A DNA stretch of 28,049 nucleotides, from assembly GCA_045589215.1 (NCBI GenBank), contig JAZNOQ010000075.1, positions 1 to 28,049 of the forward strand, read 5' to 3'. The stretch comes from JAZNOQ01 sp045589215. Its GTDB lineage: Bacteria; Bacillota; Clostridia; Oscillospirales; CAG-272. Positions 22,187 through 28,049 of the stretch are shown piece by piece. The translations under genes were made by a program, and so were the position numbers. The notes under the pieces are model-generated. The model worked only from the letters and a program-made list of their open reading frames with translations, made no database searches and was not told the DNA's origin. Each line of letters begins with the position of its first letter. Position 1 is the first letter of the stretch.

Positions 22187-23965
22187 ATGCTAAAACGAAT
22201 TTTAGTGATCCTTCTTTCAGCTTTGATGCTCCTCGGCATCGCGTCGTGCGGCTCGGGTAGCATTAGCAGCGGTCAAACGTCCTTCGGCCCCGGTGGAAGC
22301 AATTCGGGGCTTGATACACCGAAGGGGGATGACATTGATGTAACACCCGAGGACGACGTCACAACAAGCGGCGAAGCAACATCCGAGCCGGATGCCACAA
22401 CGGGCAGTGACGTAACGACCGAGGATGACCTCACAACGAGCGGCGACGTAACGACCGAGGATGACATCTCGACAAACGGTGATGTCACCACTGAAGCCGA
22501 TGTCACCACAGGTGATAACGTAGTCCCCGAGCCCTCGCCCGCACGCGGAAACGGAGTTGGTGATCTTTGCTACAGCCGCGATCTTCAGCTCATCGGCGGG
22601 GGAGCCGTCAATATCGAAGAGCTACGCGGAAAGGTAATCGTTCTGAACTTTTGGGGGGCGTGGTGTCCTCCGTGCAGAAATGAGCTGGTAAACGAATTTC
22701 CTTCCATACCCGAAGCTTACGGAAATGACGTTATCATTCTTACGATCCATAGCGTTTACAGCTATGACGCAGACTATGTCGACACCCTACTCATCGAGAG
22801 CGGACTGAAAAATAATTCCTCGTTCCTGTTCGCAATCGATTCGGGCGACGAGTCTTACTACACAGAGCTCGGCGGCGGCAACACCTGGCCATACACCCTG
22901 ATCCTCGGCAGAGACGGGGTGATCTTAAAGAAGTTCACCTACGCTATAACCTTCGAAAATGACCTGAGACCACTTCTTAATACGGCAGTCGGGAGCGGCT
23001 CTCCGGGCGGCAGTGAGACACCTGCCCCCAGCGTTACAACTGAAAACTCCTCTTCTACGGAGTCCGACCCCCCTCCCGAGGAGCCCGAGGTTCCTGCAAG
23101 CGAGGGACTCAAATTTCTGTTAAGGAACGACGAATTCTATTCTGTCGCAGGGATTGGAACCTGCACCGACACCGTCCTTGTCATTCCAAGCACTTATAAT
23201 GGGCTACCGGTAAGGAGAATCGAAAAAGGTGCGTTTCAATATTGTGACTCCTTAAAAAGCGTAGTAATTCCGAATAGTGTTACAGAAATCGGCGAAGCTT
23301 CATTCAATAGCTGTGAAAGCCTCACAAGCATCACGATCCCTGAAAGTGTCACGTACATTCATGAAGGTGCATTTGCCGGTTGCGTCAGCTTACAGAGCTT
23401 TACGGTTCATCCTGACAACTCTACTTATAAATCAGTGGATGGAAACCTTTACTATAAGAATGGCAAAAAGCTACTCCACTACGCTCCTGGGAAATCCAAC
23501 ACCTCCTTCACAATTCCTGACGATGTTACGATGATTGGTGATTATGCATTCTGTTCATCTAAAAATCTAACGACAATTTTAATCCCGACGGGTGTTGTTA
23601 CCATTGGGGAAGGCGCATTCAGCGGATGCACGGAACTTACGAGCATTTCGATTCCGGAAGGAGTTTCAGAAATTCAAAATAAAGCATTCCATAGTTGCAC
23701 AAAACTTGAAAGCATATCTCTTCCGGACAGTGCCACGACACTTGGCCACGCTGTTTTCTATGGCTGTACAAGCCTCACAAGCATCACGGTCCCCGCAGGG
23801 ATCACGAGAACCGGAGAAGCCATGTTCTACAACTGTACTAGTCTCACAAGCTTTACTTTTAAGGGGACCATCACAGATTGGAACGGTCTCCACAAGGATT
23901 TTTTTTGGAATCAATATGCCCCCTTCACCGTCGTACACTGCTCAGACGGTGACGTAGCGGTATGA
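22187..23965 (+). CDS. Lipoprotein with TlpA-like thioredoxin domain and BspA-type leucine-rich repeats
   Basis: The protein has 592 aa. It has a lipoprotein signal (ILVILLSALMLLGIASC, lipid-anchored Cys at 21), a long Asp/Thr/Glu-rich linker (22-120) with a 12-residue repeat, and a thioredoxin fold of the TlpA/ResA kind with VIVLNFWGAWCPPCRNEL (150-167, active CPPC at 160-163) and a cis-Pro in TWPYTLIL (P235). A second acidic Ser/Pro linker follows (267-305). The C-terminal half (about 320-575) contains eight or so BspA-type repeats of 23 residues, such as IGEASFNSCESLTSITIPES. So it is a secreted disulfide-active protein joined to a surface-recognition module. GGAGG (22172-22176) precedes ATG 22187; an earlier frame start at 22049 lies in the Nudix gene. 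Last gene before a terminator. The repeat half is visibly more A+T-rich than its neighbours. Confidence 0.88.
   Translation: MLKRILVILLSALMLLGIASCGSGSISSGQTSFGPGGSNSGLDTPKGDDIDVTPEDDVTTSGEATSEPDATTGSDVTTEDDLTTSGDVTTEDDISTNGDVTTEADVTTGDNVVPEPSPARGNGVGDLCYSRDLQLIGGGAVNIEELRGKVIVLNFWGAWCPPCRNELVNEFPSIPEAYGNDVIILTIHSVYSYDADYVDTLLIESGLKNNSSFLFAIDSGDESYYTELGGGNTWPYTLILGRDGVILKKFTYAITFENDLRPLLNTAVGSGSPGGSETPAPSVTTENSSSTESDPPPEEPEVPASEGLKFLLRNDEFYSVAGIGTCTDTVLVIPSTYNGLPVRRIEKGAFQYCDSLKSVVIPNSVTEIGEASFNSCESLTSITIPESVTYIHEGAFAGCVSLQSFTVHPDNSTYKSVDGNLYYKNGKKLLHYAPGKSNTSFTIPDDVTMIGDYAFCSSKNLTTILIPTGVVTIGEGAFSGCTELTSISIPEGVSEIQNKAFHSCTKLESISLPDSATTLGHAVFYGCTSLTSITVPAGITRTGEAMFYNCTSLTSFTFKGTITDWNGLHKDFFWNQYAPFTVVHCSDGDVAV
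22409..22516 (+). repeat. 36-nt tandem repeat encoding a 12-residue linker unit
   Basis: Three in-frame units code for DVTTEDDLTTSG, DVTTEDDISTNG and DVTTEADVTTGD (residues 75-110). The first two units share a 21-nt identical block. The array lies between the lipid anchor and the thioredoxin fold, and can change length by slippage. Confidence 0.8.
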
Positions 23966-23990
23966 TCACCGCTTCGAAACGAAGCGAAAC

Positions 23991-24027
23991 AAAAACCGCG
24001 AAAGACGAAATGTCTTTCGCGGTTTTT
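23991..24027. terminator. Bidirectional terminator between the lipoprotein and rplS
   Basis: Perfect 16-bp stem: 23991-24006 with 24012-24027 around a 5-nt loop, sequence AAAAACCGCGAAAGAC on the left arm, T runs on both strands. Confidence 0.94.
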
Positions 24028-24046
24028 GATTACCGACTTATAAAAA

Positions 24047-24388
24047 TCAGATCTTTTCCTTAACCTTGGAAGCCTTACCAACGCGGTCGCGGAGGTAGTA
24101 CAGCTTTGCACGTCTAACCTTACCCTGACGGATAACGTCAACTGCAACAACGTTCGGAGAATGAAGCGGGAAGGTCTTTTCAACGCCACAGCCGTAGGAA
24201 ATCTTTCTTACGGTGAAGGTCTCCGAGATGCCGCCGCCGTGCTTTGCGATCACGGTGCCGTCGAACATCTGAATTCTCTCGCGTGCGCCTTCCTTGATTT
24301 TGTTGTGAACACGAATCGTGTCACCGATTTCGAAACTCGGTACAGTTTCTTTCTTCTGCTCAGCAGTAAAAGCCTTAATAAGATCCAT
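24047..24388 (-). CDS. rplS: 50S ribosomal protein L19
   Basis: The protein has 113 aa, normal. L19 lies at the interface of the subunits. PSFEIGDTIRVHNKIKEGARERIQMFDG (17-44), VIAKHGGGISETFTVRKISYGCGVEKTFPLHSPNV and the final RAKLYYLRDRVGKASKVKEK are diagnostic. AAGGAGGGCCTAAAG precedes ATG. It is a single-gene unit here (no trmD or rimM beside it) with its own promoter and leader; the ribosome binding site can pair with an upstream segment, so self-repression by leader structure is likely. Confidence 0.96.
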   Translation of the reverse strand: MDLIKAFTAEQKKETVPSFEIGDTIRVHNKIKEGARERIQMFDGTVIAKHGGGISETFTVRKISYGCGVEKTFPLHSPNVVAVDVIRQGKVRRAKLYYLRDRVGKASKVKEKI

Positions 24389-24486
24389 CTTTAGGCCCTC
24401 CTTATTTCACCGGACGTTCGTGCGTGAGCTAAAAGCAGAGGACCGCCCTGTATTATTTTTGATTTCTGCGGAAGCCCGCAGAACAC
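24389..24486 (-). ncRNA. rplS mRNA leader with 5' hairpin and SD-pairing segment
   Basis: About 98 nt between promoter and rplS. Right at the predicted 5' end is a perfect 8-bp hairpin (arms 24464-24471 and 24476-24483, 4-nt loop). Further on, GGTCCTC (24438-24444 on minus) can pair with GAGGGCC (24394-24400), which is part of the ribosome binding site; a short TCAC/GTGA stem lies inside the loop. A known L19 leader exists in Bacillota; identity with it was not tested. Confidence 0.6.
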
Positions 24487-24492
24487 TCAGAC

Positions 24493-24521
24493 ATTATATC
24501 ATAAGAACGTTTATTTTGCAA
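24493..24521 (-). promoter_or_regulatory. Promoter of rplS
   Basis: On the minus strand: TTGCAA (24516-24521), 17-bp spacer, perfect TATAAT (24493-24498) with TGA extension. Confidence 0.85.
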
Positions 24522-24572
24522 GCCGTATTCCAAAAAATGTCGGAGAATATTTGTAAAGTTTTTGTGAACAAG

Positions 24573-26036
24573 TCACTTCCCCGTCCGTTTTGCGATCGTG
24601 CGGAGTATTCCCCTTAGTGCCTCGATGATCACCCGTGCATTCAGGATAAGGATCACCGCCGTAAGTCCTGCGGAGATCCACACGCTGTATGCAAGTCCCG
24701 ACGACATCACCGCGGTTTCAAGGAGAAGGAGGATGCCCGAGACAAGGATCCGCAGACGCTGCGGTGGAAAGCGAAGCTGCTTTTGTGCATCGATATCCCG
24801 AACGATGAATTCGAGCAGGTAAGCCGCAAAGGTCGCCGCCGCCGCACCGAATGCACCGTATGGTGGGATCAGAATGAGGTTCAAGATAACGTTCAGAACC
24901 GCTGCCGAAAGTGCTGTCAAAAATGAGTGCATACTCTTGCGCTTCACGAAGTATATGCTTCCGAGGAAGCGCGAAAGGCTGTAAAACACCGTTCCGAGGG
25001 TGAGAAGCGGAATATACTGCCACGCCGCATAAAAATCATTTGCAAACAGAATTTTTGCGAAAACCTTCGAAAAGAGAACGATCCCAGCACCCATACAGAA
25101 AAGCACAGCGACGAAGCCCTTGTAGATGCTTCCGTAGAACGCACTTTTCCGCGTCTTTTCCTCTTCCCCGTCTCCGCTGTCTTCCACAACGGCAGCGGTC
25201 TTCCATGCGGTCAGGAAAACCGTACATACGAGCGTCAAAAGGGTCGGGATCTTCGAAGCGACAACGTAAAGCCCGTTTACATCCTCTCCCGAGATGAAGG
25301 AAAGGAGATAACGATCGGAGACACTAATGATCCACCACAGGATCGTAGCGGGAACGAGCGGCAGACTGAAGGTGATCAGCGCTTTGGCGGTCTTTCCGTT
25401 GACACTTCGGAAGGAAAAGACACGGTAGAGCCGCGCATAAAAAACAAGGAATACCGTCGTCAGGAAATCCGCGATCACGACCGAAAGCACGTACCCCGTG
25501 ATCCCCGCGTCAAAGCCGAGCAGGAGAATGAGGTTCAGTGCGATCACAAGCGAGGTATTCAAGACGCCTTGTACGGTGTACAGCGTCGTTTGCTCGCAGG
25601 CGCGGACGTACTCTGCCGCGATCGAATGGAGATTTGCCGAGATCACGTATAGGACCACGAGAAGTCCATATGCGCCGAGATCTGTGAAGAAGTAAAGGGT
25701 CGGAAGAGTTAACAGAAGCACGAGACTACCGATCAGAGTAATGACCGCAGAGGTCGAAAAAACCGACTCTCTGGAGTGATCCCCCGCGTTCTTTTCCCGA
25801 AGCGAATAGCGATATACGCCCTCTGTCACACCACAGCAGAAGATCGGGATCAGGAAATTCGCCATATTTGTGATCAGATCTGCTGTGCTGTATTCATTTG
25901 TTGAAAGATAATTTGTATAGAGCGGAAGAAGGAGGAAAACAAGGATCTTCGACGCGAAGGTTCCGATCGACAGGATCGCGGTGTTCTTTAAGAGTCTTCC
26001 GTATTTTCCGCGCCTTCCACCTGTTTCGTTTCCCAT
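24573..26036 (-). CDS. Wzx-like polysaccharide flippase (MATE/MVF fold)
   Basis: The protein has 487 aa and about 12-14 hydrophobic helices. The opening KNTAILSIGTFASKILVFLLLPLYTNYLSTNEYSTADL is the hallmark of Wzx/RfbX-like oligosaccharide flippases, which move undecaprenyl-linked glycans across the membrane. The internal pair ending in LVPATILWWIISVSDRYLLSFI and GLYVVASKIPTLL is also typical. An acidic cytosolic insert (VEDSGDGEEEKTRKS) lies mid-protein. No glycosyltransferases are in the window, so the glycan is unknown. GAAGGGAAG lies a little upstream of ATG 26036. It follows the DUF1015 gene by 38 bp, probably in one transcript with it and the GDPD gene. No terminator is seen after it before the rplS promoter. 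Confidence 0.88.
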   Translation of the reverse strand: MGNETGGRRGKYGRLLKNTAILSIGTFASKILVFLLLPLYTNYLSTNEYSTADLITNMANFLIPIFCCGVTEGVYRYSLREKNAGDHSRESVFSTSAVITLIGSLVLLLTLPTLYFFTDLGAYGLLVVLYVISANLHSIAAEYVRACEQTTLYTVQGVLNTSLVIALNLILLLGFDAGITGYVLSVVIADFLTTVFLVFYARLYRVFSFRSVNGKTAKALITFSLPLVPATILWWIISVSDRYLLSFISGEDVNGLYVVASKIPTLLTLVCTVFLTAWKTAAVVEDSGDGEEEKTRKSAFYGSIYKGFVAVLFCMGAGIVLFSKVFAKILFANDFYAAWQYIPLLTLGTVFYSLSRFLGSIYFVKRKSMHSFLTALSAAVLNVILNLILIPPYGAFGAAAATFAAYLLEFIVRDIDAQKQLRFPPQRLRILVSGILLLLETAVMSSGLAYSVWISAGLTAVILILNARVIIEALRGILRTIAKRTGK

Positions 26037-26074
26037 TTGTACCGTCTTCCCTTCTGATCTAAAGCCTTACTGCT

Positions 26075-27352
26075 TTAACGTATTTTTCTTGCCTCGAGAT
26101 AATACCGCTTATCTCTTGCGTGACCCATTGAGAAGGTCTTACGCGGAAGCGAGCCGTCATAAATGACGGTCGCAAAAAGCTCGCTCTTTTCCATTCCCGA
26201 AAAGAGGAAGCCGACGGCACCGTTTTTCGATAGAGACGCGAGCGCGTCCTCACCGTGGATGTAATCGATCGTGACTGCGGGATGCTCCTTCATATATCCG
26301 TCGAGGAAGCTCTGGAGGGATCCAACGGGAAGCTGAGAGGACGGATTTTCTACCGTGATCTCCCCCGTTTCTCCGTCCGAAAGCCATACGATCCTCTGCG
26401 TCTTGCCGTTTTTCGGACGGCTGCTCGAGGAGGCATACGCCGAGAGTGCCGACAAAAGATCGTCACGGTCTGCGCCAAACACCACGCGGTAGATCGGCTC
26501 AAACCGCAGCGCGGGGCTATGGAGATTTACGATCTCAACGAGCGCGTAACGCGCAGGGTGCGAAGCCGCCGCATCTTTGCCGATCTTCGCCTTGATCTCC
26601 TCATAGTACGCCTTCGCAGACGCAAGTGAGTGATTTCCGTCGCCAACGGCGAACAGCAGCGGAGCGATCTCGTCGCTGCCGTAGCGCGCGGCGAGTGCTT
26701 CCTTCGTGATCAGTGCCGCGAGAGCGCTTCGGATCTGCGGATAAAGGGATTTCGGGATCCACCTGCCCGTGACGTGTCCGCCACCGAGCATCAGATCGAA
26801 ATCGTAAGCCGTTTCATACCCGTCAGAGCTGTTTCCGACGGGCTCGATCACAGTCATATCGGGGTCGTCGATCAGAAGCATCACGTGCGGAAGCTCCAGA
26901 GGCGCACCACGGCGAACCGCCACGCGGGGCGGAATGCGCTCGAGAACAGTCCCCTCGGTCGCACGGATGATCGATTGTGAGCCCTTCTCATAAGAGTAAT
27001 CCTCAAGATCAATGCGCGCAACGATCCCCTCGCGCTTTTCTCCGTCCGACTGCGTGCGGGAAAGATAGATCATACCTTCCCCGTTTTCGTTTGTCAGAAC
27101 CGAGGACAAAACGCGCTCCATTTCCCCGTGGATACGCGGAGAAAGCTCGTCACGCCGATCGAGATAGACCTCGGGGAGGATGAGTGAAAGCGTTGACGGC
27201 GCGTCGCCGACGGTTTCCTTTACGCTTTCCCAATATTCGGGCTCGCTTGTAAACTGATCGCAAGCGATCGTTGCCCATTTTTGCCACGCCGCCTTGTCCG
27301 ACACGGGAAAGTCGGGGAGAAGGATCTCGGCGGGATAAAGATATTCTTTCAT
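26075..27352 (-). CDS. DUF1015 family protein
   Basis: The protein has 425 aa, full length for the family. Family features: the opening AEILLPDFPVS and IACDQFTSEPEYW, IIRATEGTVLERIPPRVAVR (128-147), PHVMLLIDDP, and the conserved loop VGDGNHSLASAKAYY (236-250), which resembles the DGHHR-type loop of ParB-fold enzymes. The biochemical role of this exact subgroup is not known to me. TTGAGGTAATCCT precedes ATG 27352. It is 50 bp after the GDPD gene and 38 bp before the flippase, so the three are probably cotranscribed. Confidence 0.85.
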   Translation of the reverse strand: MKEYLYPAEILLPDFPVSDKAAWQKWATIACDQFTSEPEYWESVKETVGDAPSTLSLILPEVYLDRRDELSPRIHGEMERVLSSVLTNENGEGMIYLSRTQSDGEKREGIVARIDLEDYSYEKGSQSIIRATEGTVLERIPPRVAVRRGAPLELPHVMLLIDDPDMTVIEPVGNSSDGYETAYDFDLMLGGGHVTGRWIPKSLYPQIRSALAALITKEALAARYGSDEIAPLLFAVGDGNHSLASAKAYYEEIKAKIGKDAAASHPARYALVEIVNLHSPALRFEPIYRVVFGADRDDLLSALSAYASSSSRPKNGKTQRIVWLSDGETGEITVENPSSQLPVGSLQSFLDGYMKEHPAVTIDYIHGEDALASLSKNGAVGFLFSGMEKSELFATVIYDGSLPRKTFSMGHARDKRYYLEARKIR

Positions 27353-27402
27353 AGGATTACCTCAAAAATTGATATAAAAAACGAAAACAACGCTCGATGT
27401 GC

Positions 27403-28049
27403 TTATTCTTCGCTCGAAGAGCCCTTCGGGAAGTCCTCGGGAAGATACTCGAAGATCGGATACTCGCCTTTTTCGAGATATTCCTTACGGAGCGCATTTC
27501 CCTTCGGTGTCCAGACAAATCGGTCTGCCCCAAAGAGCTTTTTACACAAGGCGACCGACGGATTTTTCATTCTGCCGTCTGCCGCGATGAAGTCGGGACG
27601 GGAGAATGCGTTCAAAAGGAGGGCTGTAAGAAGATAATCGGTCGGATTTTTCGAAAATGATCCGTCCTTCTTTTGGATGAGATTTGTAACAAGCTGACCG
27701 CGCACAACATCGGGGCGATGCTTCTTCCACCAACGGATCTGCATGGGATTGAAGGATTCCACACACCAAAGTCCCTTGTAAGGGAGAAGGAGCTTTTCTG
27801 CCTTTTCACAAAGGCGCATATCGGTGACACTCTTCCCCTTCAGCTCGATCAAAAGCGGCACTCTTCCGCCGACCAAAGCAAGGACCTCGGTGAGATACGG
27901 GATCTTTTCACCTGTATCCTTGAGGCGAAGCGCGCGCAGCTCCTCCGCATCAAGCTCGCATAATTCTCGGTCGAGCCCCGTCATACGGAAGAGGTTCTCG
28001 TCGTGAAAGACCATTACCCTGCCGTCGCGCGAGAGCTGAATATCAAGCT
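27403..28049 (-). CDS. Glycerophosphodiester phosphodiesterase family protein, N-terminus cut by the window
   Basis: The frame stays open to the window edge, so the first part is missing; the ATG at 28014 lies inside a conserved motif and is not the start. Visible residues LDIQLSRDGRVMVFHDENLFRMTG include the catalytic His of the family's HD motif, and LIELKGK holds the Glu-x-Lys metal-binding strand. GDPD enzymes release glycerol 3-phosphate from glycerophosphodiesters. The segment LWCVESFNPMQIRWWKKHRPDVVRGQL is also typical of the family's core. The C-terminus has a short Ser/Glu tail. The gene leads a likely operon with DUF1015 and the flippase. Confidence 0.88.
   Translation of the reverse strand, partial: LDIQLSRDGRVMVFHDENLFRMTGLDRELCELDAEELRALRLKDTGEKIPYLTEVLALVGGRVPLLIELKGKSVTDMRLCEKAEKLLLPYKGLWCVESFNPMQIRWWKKHRPDVVRGQLVTNLIQKKDGSFSKNPTDYLLTALLLNAFSRPDFIAADGRMKNPSVALCKKLFGADRFVWTPKGNALRKEYLEKGEYPIFEYLPEDFPKGSSSEE

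Noticed and set aside
23212..23880. Regularly spaced repeats as a CRISPR-like array
   Set aside because: The 69-nt periodicity is in frame and encodes 23-residue BspA-type repeats with diverged DNA.

Overview
The window looks like chromosomal core-genome DNA from a low-profile Bacillota, most likely an uncultured gut or rumen clostridium. The signs are strong AGGAGG-type ribosome binding sites, near-perfect TTGACA/TATAAT promoters with 17-bp spacers, MecA, a CdaR/PucR-type regulator, an L10-type ribosomal leader, and a lipoprotein with BspA-type leucine-rich repeats. No tRNA, rRNA, CRISPR array, insertion sequence or phage gene was recognised. Genes are tightly packed on both strands, and most convergent gene pairs are separated by bidirectional terminators.

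Left part (1-4930): a truncated minus-strand gene runs off the edge. It is followed on the plus strand by mecA, a family 4 uracil-DNA glycosylase, a two-gene unit (8-TM membrane protein plus WYL-type regulator, overlapping by 4 bp), and rplJ-rplL behind an L10-type leader with an attenuator hairpin. Next (4948-11757): a minus Nudix/MFS-transporter pair; a divergent rnhA; a minus sulfur and methyl-cycle operon (siroheme sulfite/nitrite reductase-like protein, luxS, mtnN) with a consensus promoter; and a plus-strand nicotinate phosphoribosyltransferase.

Middle (11757-18182, all minus): an S41 peptidase - greA - single-TM protein operon, a CdaR/PucR-like regulator with a structured leader, and prmA-rsmE. 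Plus strand 18223-23965: an apparent small RNA transcription unit of about 150 nt, then ychF-trmB-truB-Nudix fusion-thioredoxin/LRR lipoprotein, probably one long operon ending at a strong terminator. Right part (minus): rplS with a leader that can pair with its own ribosome binding site, then a GDPD - DUF1015 - Wzx-like flippase cluster whose first gene is cut by the window edge.

The most interesting items are: the unassigned structured RNA upstream of ychF; a thioredoxin (CPPC) lipoprotein fused to BspA-type repeats; a degenerate pyrophosphatase-like domain fused to a Nudix domain; the sulfite reductase-luxS-mtnN operon; matching 5'-terminal hairpins on the rplJ and rplS transcripts; and a clear TGn extended -10 preference across the promoters. 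No wholly new multi-gene system such as a defence island is visible; most of the window is housekeeping.
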